Shown: in pieces, positions 34,999 to 43,808 of the stretch
Numbering within the stretch: position 1 is the first letter of the stretch
Layout of the letters: the number at the start of each line of letters is the position of its first letter
Origin: Nocardia suismassiliense
Lineage (GTDB): Bacteria > Actinomycetota > Actinomycetes > Mycobacteriales > Mycobacteriaceae
Reading direction: 5' to 3'
Assembly (NCBI RefSeq): GCF_900269665.1
Contig: NZ_LT985361.1
Coordinates: 3,570,958 to 3,634,513 of the forward strand
DNA length: 63,556 nt
The notes under the pieces: model-generated
Database searches by the model: none
Seen by the model: the letters and a program-made list of their open reading frames with translations, nothing else
What the model was told of the DNA's origin: nothing
Position numbers and translations under genes: made by a program

Positions 34999-35751
34999 TC
35001 AGCGGGTGGTGTACCCGCCGTTGGCGAGGATGGTTTGCCCGGTGATCCACCAGCCGTCGCCGACCAGGAATTCCACCAGCGGAGCGATATCCTCGATCTT
35101 GGTCAGGCTATTGCCGAGGGCCTGCGACTTGTGGAACTCGACGCGCTCCGGCGTTTCCTGGCCGTAGAAGAAGGGGGTGTCCATCGGGCCGGGGGCGACG
35201 GTGTTGACCGAGATCAGCCGCGGCGCGAACTCCTTGGCCGCCGCGCGGGTGAAATGCTCCACCGGCGCCTTACCACCCGCATAGGTGGAGTAGCCGTCGG
35301 TGAACGCGGCGAGCAACGAGGTGACCACGGTGACGATGCGGCCGTTGTCGTTGAGCCGCTTGCCCGCCTCTTTCAAGAAGAAATAGGCGGACTTGGCGTT
35401 GATCGCGAACATCGAGTCGTATTCTTCCTCGGTTGTCTCGATGATCGGCTTGCGCAACACTTTTCCGACGGTGTTCACCGCGATATCCACGCCACCGAAT
35501 GCGTCCACCGCCACCGCGAACAGCTGCTCGACGTTTCCCGGAATCGTCAGGTCCGCTTGGAATTTCACCGCTTTGGCGCCGGCCGCCTCGATCGCGGCGA
35601 CGGTCTTGTCGGCATCGGGTTCGGTGCTGTCGCTGTTGAAGTGCACGACGACATTGGCGCCGCGTTCGCCCAGCGTACGGCTGATCAGCCCGCCCAGATT
35701 CTTGGCACCTGCCGCCACCACGGCCGACTTACCCTGCAAACTCTGTACCAC
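34999..35751 (-). CDS. Short-chain dehydrogenase/reductase
   Basis: 250 residues from a GTG with GGAG upstream. The NAD(P)-binding loop is AAGAKNLGGLISRTLGERGA, with the coenzyme region VNTVGK. The catalytic Ser is in VVTSLLAAF and YSTYAGGKAP gives the Tyr-x3-Lys (Y-A-G-G-K). VAPGPMDTPFF and the C-terminal WWITGQTILANGG are typical. VVHFNSD at strand 2 allows NADP(H). Substrate unknown; cotranscribed with the SnoaL-like gene. Confidence 0.92.
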   Translation of the reverse strand: MVQSLQGKSAVVAAGAKNLGGLISRTLGERGANVVVHFNSDSTEPDADKTVAAIEAAGAKAVKFQADLTIPGNVEQLFAVAVDAFGGVDIAVNTVGKVLRKPIIETTEEEYDSMFAINAKSAYFFLKEAGKRLNDNGRIVTVVTSLLAAFTDGYSTYAGGKAPVEHFTRAAAKEFAPRLISVNTVAPGPMDTPFFYGQETPERVEFHKSQALGNSLTKIEDIAPLVEFLVGDGWWITGQTILANGGYTTR

Positions 35752-35935
35752 GATCCTGCTCCGATCTGTTCGAACTTTCAGCGGACACCGGCCACGCTAT
35801 GGCGAATATCGGCGCATCGGAAACAGTGATTATTGGTGAGTCCACAAATCCTGCTTGTATGGTGCTCCGAGCAGGTCATCACCATTTACCGTACGTAATG
35901 CACACCACGACTCGAACATCAGAGATGGAGTAAAA

Positions 35936-36226
35936 GTGAGCCGTACATCGGTCATCATCATCGTCGGTTTCGTCCTGCTCGCAGTATTCCTGCTGATCGG
36001 ATCCTGCTTCGGCAGAAAAGGACTGCACCGGGCAGCCGAAGACTTCCTCCTGGTCTGGTTCGCCCTGACCGTCGGCAACATGGCAGTGGGCGTCATCGAC
36101 GCGGGTTACGGTGTCCTGGAAGAGGTTCCGTTCCTCCTCGTCAATTTCACCCCGCCCGCGGTCGTCGCCGCTGTCGCGTGGTACCGGACGAGGCCGGCTA
36201 AGACTCTCGAATCATTGCCCACATAG
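35936..36226 (+). CDS. Small membrane protein, 96 aa
   Basis: Starts at a GTG with GGAG 6 nt upstream; the frame is open from 35855 but without a ribosome site. Three hydrophobic helices are visible: VIIIVGFVLLAVFLLIGSCF, FLLVWFALTVGNMAVGVI and LLVNFTPPAVVAAVAW. The last ~30 nt overlap a GNAT remnant on the other strand. Function unknown. Confidence 0.72.
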   Translation: MSRTSVIIIVGFVLLAVFLLIGSCFGRKGLHRAAEDFLLVWFALTVGNMAVGVIDAGYGVLEEVPFLLVNFTPPAVVAAVAWYRTRPAKTLESLPT

Positions 36227-36470
36227 GAGGTTCGGCTCCTACAGGCAGGACAAAGGTGGCACGCACCGCGAACCCGAACTTCTCGTAGAACCGGATGTTC
36301 TCTTCCCGCGTGCAAACCAAGTAGGCGGCTGTGTCCGGCGCGCCCGCGAGACGATCGGCGATGAGCCGAGCCGCATAACCCTGTCCGCGACCGTCGACCG
36401 CGCTTCCACCCGCCCTGACGCGAAGCAGTCTGGTGCACCCTCGGCTGGCGAGGTGCGAAGCCGGGCGATA
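36198..36470 (-). pseudogene. C-terminal remnant of a GNAT acetyltransferase
   Basis: One minus-strand frame runs from about 36470 to a TAG at 36198 with no usable start codon in its upstream two thirds. It encodes the end of a GNAT fold: the acetyl-CoA loop DGRGQGYAARLIADRLAG, then YLVCTREENIRFYEKFGFAV and PPMWAMIRES before the stop. The first ~80 residues of a normal GNAT are missing, so this is a gene fragment left by a deletion. Confidence 0.7.
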
Positions 36471-36537
36471 TGATCAGCGTGATGATGATTCACTCTGTTC
36501 AAAGATCGGGGGTTCCATTCGTCTCAGGTGAGTGCTG

Positions 36538-37917
36538 ATGCTTACTCACGTTGCGAATGAGAACTTTTCCCGCTTGTCCTTCTGGCCGCTCGTGCGTGAA
36601 TTCGCCGTGCCGCCCTCCATGATCGAGACTGCTACCGCCCGGCGACTGGTCCGGGATTGGGCGGGGGCTTGTGCCGCAGCAGGTTTCGACGTCGATATCG
36701 ATATGCGGTCGGTGGCGCGTCGCCATGGGTCCGAACTCGCGGGCCGGATTCGGGCCGATCTGCGGTCGCTGGCTCCTGATCTGTTGCGCTGGCATATGCC
36801 GAGGATTGCTCCGGACGGGCTGTTGCGGCCGGGGCTGACCATCGCGCTCGCCCGGTACGAGACTGAAATGCGCTGCGGTAGTGCAGGTTTCCTGTATCTC
36901 GTGGTTCGTACCGCGCCGGCCTGGGCGGACGCGGGGCAACGGATCAGTCTGGCGTTGTGGGACGGGTCCGCCGCAGGACAACATCCGCATCCTCGGCCCA
37001 ACCGGCGGTTCCGCTTGGATCTGCACCGCCATCTGTGGGACGCGCGCAGAGTAGGTGAGCTGCGTGTACGGTCCGGAGCCGAGAGTTGCAGCCCTCCGCT
37101 GGATCCCGAGTTATGCACTGCGGTAATGGCACTCGACCACTGTGCTGTCGACCGATGGGCGGCCGAGGGAGAGATCCTGTGCCAGGCGGAGGGTCGGCCG
37201 ACCACAACGTTCGTTGTCCGGTTCGGAGCCAAACAGCGGGTGGTGTTGGATCTACCAGCTGCTGGTGCTGACGGGGCGCGCACACTACGGATCGCGTGGG
37301 AGTATCCGATCGGCGGCATATCCGTGCTGCCGGTGCTACCCGACGCGGCGACCTGGGTGCTGCCCGATCTCGCGCTCCTCCGTGCCGGTGCGATAACGGC
37401 CGATCGATTGCATCCGTTGGTGGCTTCGGCGCTCGTGCCCAGCTATTCGTCGGCCGACGCGCCGCGGGCTCCCGATCGTACGGGCGAACGCCTCGTCGAG
37501 TGCCGAGGCGAACAGCACCGAATCGGGCTGGTCGACGGGGTTTTGGCGGCGCTGGACCATGACCCGGCCGAGATTCGGCGGGAGGAACTGCTGGCCGCGC
37601 TGTCCGGCACACCGCTGCCGTGCCTCCAGGCCATCGACACGGCGCATCGACAACCGGATTGGCTCGTCGGCGTCCGTGAACGCCTGGACCATGGCGATAT
37701 CGCGGGGGCGCTGGCGATAGTCGAGGGACTACTCGGTCCCGAGGCGTTGCTCCGCGACGGCGCTTTGCGCGACGAACTCGAGGCGGCCGCGCGTCGACGG
37801 ATCACCCACGGGCTGTTCAGGGCGGGCCTGTCCGAACCAGGGATGGGCCGAGTTCCGCCGCAGAGCCGCCGTTCCCGCGACCGTCGCGCGCATCCGCGCA
37901 ACGCGGCCTCTTACTGA
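36538..37917 (+). CDS. Hypothetical protein upstream of MoxR/VWA genes
   Basis: 459 residues; a GTG at 36532 is an alternative start. The protein is soluble and has no signal peptide. The middle is beta-rich (RFRLDLHRHLWDARRVGELR, TTTFVVRFGAKQRVVLDLPA), the end is helical and very Arg-rich. I recognise no domain. It lies 77 nt before a MoxR ATPase and a VWA/metallopeptidase gene on the same strand, so it is probably a third component of that system. Confidence 0.75.
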   Translation: MLTHVANENFSRLSFWPLVREFAVPPSMIETATARRLVRDWAGACAAAGFDVDIDMRSVARRHGSELAGRIRADLRSLAPDLLRWHMPRIAPDGLLRPGLTIALARYETEMRCGSAGFLYLVVRTAPAWADAGQRISLALWDGSAAGQHPHPRPNRRFRLDLHRHLWDARRVGELRVRSGAESCSPPLDPELCTAVMALDHCAVDRWAAEGEILCQAEGRPTTTFVVRFGAKQRVVLDLPAAGADGARTLRIAWEYPIGGISVLPVLPDAATWVLPDLALLRAGAITADRLHPLVASALVPSYSSADAPRAPDRTGERLVECRGEQHRIGLVDGVLAALDHDPAEIRREELLAALSGTPLPCLQAIDTAHRQPDWLVGVRERLDHGDIAGALAIVEGLLGPEALLRDGALRDELEAAARRRITHGLFRAGLSEPGMGRVPPQSRRSRDRRAHPRNAASY

Positions 37918-37994
37918 CCGGCAACTCCGGTCCCGATTTTGTCGAAGTCGCGCACGCCCGCGCGTCCAACTCTGCCAACCACAAGGTGATTCGC

Positions 37995-39215
37995 ATGCTT
38001 ACTGCCACCCGCACATCCACCCAACTCGACGTTGCCGATGAGTTGCTGGCCCTGCTTCATGAGGTAACTACCGAACCGCGCCCCGACAAACAACTGGAGG
38101 CTCTCGCGCTCGCCGTGGCCGCCGACCTGCCGGTGCTGCTCTGGGGCGAACCGGGGATCGGCAAGACCGCCGCCATCACCCAGCTCGCCGATGACCTCGA
38201 CCTACCACTGACCACGGTGATCGCGAGTGTGCATGAGCCGTCGGACTTTTCGGGCCTGCCCATCATCGGCGATGATCCCGCGGAGCAGGGTGTCCCGATG
38301 GCTCCACCGGACTGGGCGGTGCGGCTCGTCCGGGCCGGGCGCGGGCTGCTGTTCTTGGACGAGTTGTCCACCGCACCGCCCGCTGTGCAAGCCGCCCTGC
38401 TCCGGCTGGTACTGGAGCGGCGGATCGGCAACCTGCAGCTCCCGCCGAATGTCCGGATCGTCGCGGCGGCCAACCCGCGATCGTCGGCGGCCGATGGCTG
38501 GGAGCTGAGCCCGCCGCTGGCCAACCGGTTCGTGCACCTGCGCTGGACCCACGATCACGACGTCGTTGTGCGCGGCCTGGGTGGAGTCTGGCCGCACGCG
38601 ACACTGCCACGACTGGCCACGGAAAAGCTCACTGACGCAGTCGCTTTCGCTCGGCGTGCGGTATGTGTGCTGCTCGCCGCTCGGCCCGCGCTGGTGCATC
38701 AAATTCCCACCAGTGATACGCGCCGGGGTGGCGCCTGGCCGTCGCCGCGCAGCTGGCAGATGGCAGTGTCGCTGATCGCCTTCGCTACTGCGGCGGGCTC
38801 GTCCCGCGACGTGCTCTCCTTGCTGGTCCGTGGCACGGTGGGCGACGGTCCGGGCTTCGAATTGCTGGCCAGCCTGGACCGGATGGACCTGCCGGACCCG
38901 GAGATGCTGCTGGCCGACCCGGCGGCCGCCGTCCTGCCCGAGCGCGGGGACCTGCGTCAGGCCGTGCTCGACGGCGTGGTGGCGGCGGTCCGTAAGCGCC
39001 CGGAGAAGGCGCGCTGGGACGCGGCCTGGACGCTGCTGGTCCACGCGTTGGAAACCGGAGCGCCGGACCTGATCGTCGTTCCCGCAACAACTCTCGCCAC
39101 ACTGCGCCAGGGCGACTGGGATGTGCCGGTGGCCATCGAGCAGCTCGCCGGGGTGGTCTCGGTGTCCCGTGGCGCGGATCAGGCCGCTGCCCGTCTCGTC
39201 GCGAAGGTGAACTGA
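37995..39215 (+). CDS. MoxR-type AAA+ ATPase
   Basis: 406 residues. Walker A GEPGIGKT (residues 51-58), Walker B LLFLDE (118-123), sensor-1 region VRIVAAANPRSSAADGWELS, and the arginine-bearing LANRFVHLRW. AAGGTG precedes the ATG at 37995. MoxR ATPases act as chaperones, normally with a VWA partner, and that partner is the next gene (1-nt overlap TGATG). What it remodels here is unknown. Confidence 0.93.
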   Translation: MLTATRTSTQLDVADELLALLHEVTTEPRPDKQLEALALAVAADLPVLLWGEPGIGKTAAITQLADDLDLPLTTVIASVHEPSDFSGLPIIGDDPAEQGVPMAPPDWAVRLVRAGRGLLFLDELSTAPPAVQAALLRLVLERRIGNLQLPPNVRIVAAANPRSSAADGWELSPPLANRFVHLRWTHDHDVVVRGLGGVWPHATLPRLATEKLTDAVAFARRAVCVLLAARPALVHQIPTSDTRRGGAWPSPRSWQMAVSLIAFATAAGSSRDVLSLLVRGTVGDGPGFELLASLDRMDLPDPEMLLADPAAAVLPERGDLRQAVLDGVVAAVRKRPEKARWDAAWTLLVHALETGAPDLIVVPATTLATLRQGDWDVPVAIEQLAGVVSVSRGADQAAARLVAKVN

Positions 39216-40453
39216 TGGCCGCGAGCACACCGCGGATGTTGGACCGCGACAAGCTTTTTGCCGCCCGGCTGCACGCCGCCCGCGTCCGGCCCTATTTGGC
39301 GACCGCGCTGTTTGCTCTGTCCGTCGTAGAGTCGCGCGGCGTACCGACGATGTCCGTCGACCGGCATTGGCGGTGCTACGTTTCGCCGGGATTCGTGGAC
39401 CGGACACCGGTCGACGAACTGGCCGGCGTGTGGGTGCACGAGGTGTCGCACCTGCTGCGCGACCACCACGGCCGCAGCGACCGATTCGCGCGGCGACACG
39501 AATTGTCCGGTCCGGCAGAACGATTGCGCATGAACATCGCCGCGGACTGCGAGATCAACGACGACGTGTTCGGCGACGGGCTCGTTCAGCCGGAGGGGGC
39601 GGTCACGCCCGCGTCGTTGGAACTGTCCGCGGGCAAGCTCATGGAGGATTATCTGCTCGAGTTCCGGCTCGGGCCGCTCACGCAGGACATGGCCTGGCTC
39701 GACTGTGGCAGTGGCGCAGACGGATTGGACCGCGAGTGGGAGCTGGGGCCGGACGGCGCCGACGGTCTGAGCGAGCAGCAGCGCGACGCGGTGCGGTTCC
39801 GGGTGGCGCAGGGCATCGTCGGCCGCCCGGGGGATGCGCCCAAAGGGTGGCAGCGCTGGGCGGAGGAGGCGTTCCATTCGCCCCAGCCGTGGCGTGATCT
39901 GCTGGGGGCGGCGCTCCGCTCAGCGGTCGGCGGATCGGGTGCGGGCGAGGACTACACCTACGGCAGGCCCGCTCGGCGCTCGGCCGCCGTGCCCGGCGTC
40001 GTGCTGCCGAGCCTGCGGCGCACGCCGCCACGGGTTTCGGTGCTCATCGACACCTCGGGGTCGGTCAGTGACATCGAATTGGGCAGCGCGCTGCTCGAAG
40101 TGGCGGCCATCGCGCGTGCCGTGGGCGGGCGGCGCGACCTGATCACCGTGCTGCCGTGCGACGCCGCGGCCAGGATCGTGCACCCGCTCTGTCGGGCCGA
40201 GCGGATACCGCTGGTGGGCGGTGGGGGAACGGATCTGCGCACCGGTATCGCCAAAGCTGTTCGCGCCCAACCTTGTCCGGACGTGCTGGTGGTGCTGACC
40301 GATGGCCAGACACCCTGGCCGACCAGGCGGCCACCGTGCCGGACGGTGGTCGGTCTGTTCCGTCGCCCGGTTGCCGATACGTGGAGCGAAAACAATCCCG
40401 ACTACGTTCCGGACGCGCCGCCCGCATGGGCCCGTGTGGTGGATATCGGGTAG
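39215..40453 (+). CDS. VWA-like protein with metallopeptidase-type N-terminus (DUF2201-like)
   Basis: 412 residues. The N-terminal half has a zinc-peptidase motif VWVHEVSHLLRDHHG (H75-E-x-x-H79) followed by AADCEIND, which could supply the third ligand. The C-terminal half is a von Willebrand A-like domain with the metal-ion site VLIDTSGSVSD near residue 277 and VVLTDGQTPWP. This is the metallopeptidase-plus-VWA layout that accompanies MoxR ATPases. It is translationally coupled to the MoxR gene. Confidence 0.9.
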   Translation: MAASTPRMLDRDKLFAARLHAARVRPYLATALFALSVVESRGVPTMSVDRHWRCYVSPGFVDRTPVDELAGVWVHEVSHLLRDHHGRSDRFARRHELSGPAERLRMNIAADCEINDDVFGDGLVQPEGAVTPASLELSAGKLMEDYLLEFRLGPLTQDMAWLDCGSGADGLDREWELGPDGADGLSEQQRDAVRFRVAQGIVGRPGDAPKGWQRWAEEAFHSPQPWRDLLGAALRSAVGGSGAGEDYTYGRPARRSAAVPGVVLPSLRRTPPRVSVLIDTSGSVSDIELGSALLEVAAIARAVGGRRDLITVLPCDAAARIVHPLCRAERIPLVGGGGTDLRTGIAKAVRAQPCPDVLVVLTDGQTPWPTRRPPCRTVVGLFRRPVADTWSENNPDYVPDAPPAWARVVDIG

Positions 40454-40625
40454 GAGACCGGCACTCGATGTGGACGTGGGGCGCCACGCCCAGCAGTAGC
40501 TGGATGCTTGCCAATGAGCCGGAAGGTCGTAATATTCTCCTCGGGCACGCTCCTGGGGCTTGTCAGCGCTGTGATCTCGGCGGGTCATCCATTTTCCTCG
40601 ACGATGGTGGAGAGGTGGCTGCACG

Positions 40626-41600
40626 ATGCGGCTGTTCAGGAGTACGGCATTGCTCGCTGTCGTGGCACTGGCAGTGGTCGGCCCGGCCGGCAGCGCGCAG
40701 GCGGACCCGGAGGACTCGGGTCGCCCGGGATTCGTCGAATACCAGGGCTTCCCGGTGTCGTTCTTCGAATACGGACCGGACGGTGACGCCCCGACCGTGA
40801 TGATGACCGGGGACTGGCCGGGCGACTCCAGCCTGATGGTGCCGATGGCAGAACAGCTGGCCGCGAACGGATTTCATGTGGTCCGCTGGGATATGCACGG
40901 GGCGGGCCGCACGAGTCACGACCGCAGGCCGGGCGCCTACTCGATGGAGAATCTGGCGGGGGAGCTGGGCGCGGTGCTGGAGCAGACCGCCCCCGGGCGT
41001 CGCGTGCACATCTTCGGTGACGGGTGGGGGCCGTTCATCGGAAGCCAGTACAACACCATGCATCCCGGCCGGATCGCCTCGATGTCGGTGATCGGATTCC
41101 CCTCGGCGGATCTGGCGGGAAACGCGTTGCGCCGGGTGCCGCGGGAGAAACCGGAGCTGACCGGTCAGTGGGCCGCGCAAGTCGCGGTGTTGAGTTATCT
41201 GGCGGGAATCGAGATTCCGGTGCTGCCGGACGCCGCGGTGCGCACCGGTATTCCGGTTCAGCTACTGGGTGTGATGGCTGCACTGATGGCTCCGGAGATG
41301 CCTGGTGGGGGTTTGCACACGAACGTCGACGACGACGCCGACGGGCTGGAGCGATACCGGCAGGCGATGTGGCCGCATCTGACCGAACCGCAGTACGACT
41401 ACATCGATATTCCGGTCCTGCAGGTCTTCTATCCGACTGACGACTTCCTGGAGACGCCGGTGTTGATCGACGGACTGGAAAGCCGTACGCCGCACCTTGA
41501 TCTGCGGTACGTGCCCGGTAATCACTTCAGCGTCCTCAGTGGTGACAACGCGCGGCAGATCCTGGCGGCCGCCATGGAATCCATGCGCGCCGCGGACTGA
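40626..41600 (+). CDS. Secreted alpha/beta hydrolase-fold protein lacking the usual nucleophile
   Basis: 324 residues. Signal peptide MRLFRSTALLAVVALAVVGP, cut near AQA-DP. The alpha/beta hydrolase frame is clear: VVRWDMHGAGRTSHDRRPG after strand 4, nucleophile-elbow region VHIFGDGWGPFIGSQYNTM, and a late catalytic-type His in VPGNHFSVLSGD. The elbow reads G-D-G-W-G at residues 131-135. Relatives have Asp or Ser at the third position, here Gly133, so classical catalysis is doubtful. It may bind rather than cleave, or use Asp132. GGAGAGG precedes the ATG. Confidence 0.85.
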   Translation: MRLFRSTALLAVVALAVVGPAGSAQADPEDSGRPGFVEYQGFPVSFFEYGPDGDAPTVMMTGDWPGDSSLMVPMAEQLAANGFHVVRWDMHGAGRTSHDRRPGAYSMENLAGELGAVLEQTAPGRRVHIFGDGWGPFIGSQYNTMHPGRIASMSVIGFPSADLAGNALRRVPREKPELTGQWAAQVAVLSYLAGIEIPVLPDAAVRTGIPVQLLGVMAALMAPEMPGGGLHTNVDDDADGLERYRQAMWPHLTEPQYDYIDIPVLQVFYPTDDFLETPVLIDGLESRTPHLDLRYVPGNHFSVLSGDNARQILAAAMESMRAAD

Positions 41601-41823
41601 CTTCGTCAGTCTCTGGGCGCGTGTGCCGGGCCGGCCGAGACCGGATTCGGTAAGCCGCTGTCGCGCAGGGCATCCCACTACTCCCGATCCCGGGCGTTGA
41701 CGGGACCGGCCGGGAGTGGTTGTATCTGGCTGTGCCTGAAGGGCTTTCGGCACGGTGCGTGGGTGGGGCGGTGGCCGGGTGATGTCCTTCGGGTGGTAGC
41801 CGTCACCAGGGAACGAGGGTCTT

Positions 41824-42651
41824 GTGAGCACCACTTCCATCGCACGCATCCGCCGCCGCTGGGCGACCACCGTCGCGGTGCTCGTCGCCGCGGCCTCCTG
41901 CCTCGCCGGGCAGCAGGCCGGTACCGCGGGCGCCGCACCGGCGATCACCCTGCCACCGGTCAACGCGGGGTTCGATTACCAGATCACCAGCCCGTACGCG
42001 CCGCCGCCCGGCGTCACCGTCGTCAGTCGTGACCACAGCGTCGAACCGGCCGGCGGGCTCTACAACATCTGTTACGTCAACGGCTTTCAGGTCCAGCCCG
42101 GCGCGGAAAACGAATGGCCGGCCGATCTGCTGCTGCGCGACAAGGACGGCAAGATCGTCTACGACACGCGGTGGAAAGAGGCGCTGCTGGACATCCGCAC
42201 CGCCGACAAGCGCACCCGCATCGCCGACAAGGTCAACCAGTGGATCGGCGGCTGCGCCGACAAGCGTTTCAACGCCGTCGAAGTCGACAACTACGACAGC
42301 TACGACCGCTCCAAGGGACTGCTCGCCCCCGACCAGGCGGTCGCCTTCATCGCCTTGCTCGCCAAGTACTCACACGACCGCGGCCTCGCCATCGGCCAGA
42401 AGAACGCCGCCGAACTCCTCGACCAAAGAACCGCTGCCGGACTGGATTTCGCGGTCGCCGAGGAGTGTGGCGAGTTCGAGGAATGCGGTGACTACGCCAG
42501 GGCGTACAACAACAATGTCATCGACATCGAGTACACCGAGTCCGGACTGGCGGCCGCGTGCGCCGAGTACGGAAACAAGCTGAGCATCGTGCTCCGTGAC
42601 GTCGAGGTGTCCACTCCGGGTGAGCCCGATTACGTGCGCAAGACGTGCTGA
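41824..42651 (+). CDS. Secreted GH114-type endo-alpha-1,4-polygalactosaminidase
   Basis: 275 residues from a GTG. Signal peptide to about residue 38 (ATTVAVLVAAASCLAGQQAG). The mature part is a TIM barrel of the glycoside hydrolase 114 family: ITSPYAPPPGVTVVSRD, NICYVNGFQVQPGAE, WIGGCADKRFNAVEVDNYDS with the likely catalytic Asp residues, and DFAVAEECGEFEECGDY. Members cut galactosaminogalactan-type polymers. It stands alone. Confidence 0.88.
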   Translation: MSTTSIARIRRRWATTVAVLVAAASCLAGQQAGTAGAAPAITLPPVNAGFDYQITSPYAPPPGVTVVSRDHSVEPAGGLYNICYVNGFQVQPGAENEWPADLLLRDKDGKIVYDTRWKEALLDIRTADKRTRIADKVNQWIGGCADKRFNAVEVDNYDSYDRSKGLLAPDQAVAFIALLAKYSHDRGLAIGQKNAAELLDQRTAAGLDFAVAEECGEFEECGDYARAYNNNVIDIEYTESGLAAACAEYGNKLSIVLRDVEVSTPGEPDYVRKTC

Positions 42652-42728
42652 AACCGGTGCGCTGACCAGCGAAAGCCATAGGGGACAACGCGGTCGGTTA
42701 TCCTGGGGGAGAGTTAGAGAGGTTTCCC

Positions 42729-42896
42729 ATGCCCTTCAAATACCGTCAACGTAAGTCCTTCGGGCCGTTGAAATTCAACTTCACCCAGTCGGGCCTGTCC
42801 TCGTGGGGCATCAAAATCGGCCCGTGGTCATGGAACTCGCGCACCAGGAAGAACAACGTGGACCTGCCGGGCCCCCTGAGCTGGCGCCAGCGCTGA
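42729..42896 (+). CDS. DUF4236-type small protein, 55 aa
   Basis: A short gene starting MPFKYRQRKSFGPLKFNFTQ with AGAGAGG before the ATG. The pattern (R-K-S-F-G-P-L-K-F-N-F-T-x-S-G, then SSWGIKIGPWSWN) matches DUF4236, a small basic protein seen in many bacteria, often in mobile or stress contexts. Function unknown. Confidence 0.8.
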   Translation: MPFKYRQRKSFGPLKFNFTQSGLSSWGIKIGPWSWNSRTRKNNVDLPGPLSWRQR

Positions 42897-43029
42897 GCCG
42901 ACCGTTGGTCGGATGATCAGGAGGAACTGGTGTCAGCATCGGCCGAGAGGCCAACTGCACTGGTTCCCCATGATCGCTTGTCCAGCTGTGTATTGGATTG
43001 GTGCCAGCCGAAAGTGCTCGGCGACTGGG

Positions 43030-43533
43030 TCAGGGCCAACGCTGCGGGGGCGGATACACGGCGTTCGCGTCGGCGGGCCACATCCGGACGCGCCACACAT
43101 CGCCGGGTCTGGTCGAGTCGGGCTGACCGACGAAACGTAGCCCGCGCCCGCTGATTTCGATGTGATAGGTACCGGGAGCGATCGTGACCGGGACGTCGGA
43201 AGTACTGGTGGCCGAGGTGATCCACAACTCACCTCGGTCATCGATGGTGGTGGTCTCATCGATGACCACCTGCCAGTCCGCCCGATCCGGATGCTGGGGC
43301 CGGTCGAACAGTTCGAGATCGACCCGCATCGCGAAGTTGTACTGATGTGGGCTCAGGACAACGATGTTGCCGCCTGCGGTAATCGCGTACAGCCCGTTAT
43401 CGCTCGCGCGGTCCACTACCTCGGGGAGCTCCTCGCTGGTGTCCGCGGTGCCGGTCAGATAGAACTGGCCGTCGTCCATCATGACGGTCCGCGTCTCGGC
43501 TGATACCGGTGTGTCGGAATATGTTTCGACCAT
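43030..43533 (-). CDS. Hypothetical protein, 167 aa
   Basis: Beta-rich soluble protein starting MVETYSDTPVSAETRTVMMD. The pattern of strands (DDGQFYLTGTAD, NIVVLSPHQYNFAMRVDLEL, GTYHIEISGRGLRFVG) suggests a compact beta sandwich. No signal peptide is seen. A 17-bp inverted repeat lies upstream, between it and a LysR gene on the other strand. Family not recognised. Confidence 0.75.
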   Translation of the reverse strand: MVETYSDTPVSAETRTVMMDDGQFYLTGTADTSEELPEVVDRASDNGLYAITAGGNIVVLSPHQYNFAMRVDLELFDRPQHPDRADWQVVIDETTTIDDRGELWITSATSTSDVPVTIAPGTYHIEISGRGLRFVGQPDSTRPGDVWRVRMWPADANAVYPPPQRWP

Positions 43534-43624
43534 TCTTGAAGGGTACGAGTTCCGTTCGCAGGTGGACCGTCGAAGCGAAGCGAACTAGCGGCAGGGTGGT
43601 CGAACAACCAACTGTCCGCATCGG

Positions 43625-43641
43625 CACAACCATCGGTTGTG
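43625..43641. promoter_or_regulatory. Inverted repeat, candidate operator
   Basis: CACAACC-ATC-GGTTGTG is a perfect 7-bp inverted repeat with a 3-bp centre. It lies between the divergent genes at 43533 (minus) and 43809 (plus, LysR). The form suits a dimeric repressor or the LysR protein itself. Confidence 0.5.
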
Positions 43642-43808
43642 TCATTAGGGGCGGCTTCGAAGCCCGGGTTGAGCCTTCTGGCTGGGTTCACGGCTGTAAA
43701 TGTGCAGGCCCGCAGGAAAGTGGGCAGACCGGGCGTTAGCCGATCGCTTGATAGACGAACAACCGCAACGCTACGATTCCGCAACCAACTGGCGTACAAG
43801 GAGACTTC

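Noticed and set aside
40508..40786. 92-codon frame overlapping the alpha/beta hydrolase start
   Set aside because: Runs into the hydrolase in another frame and becomes Gly/Arg-rich; no family resemblance.
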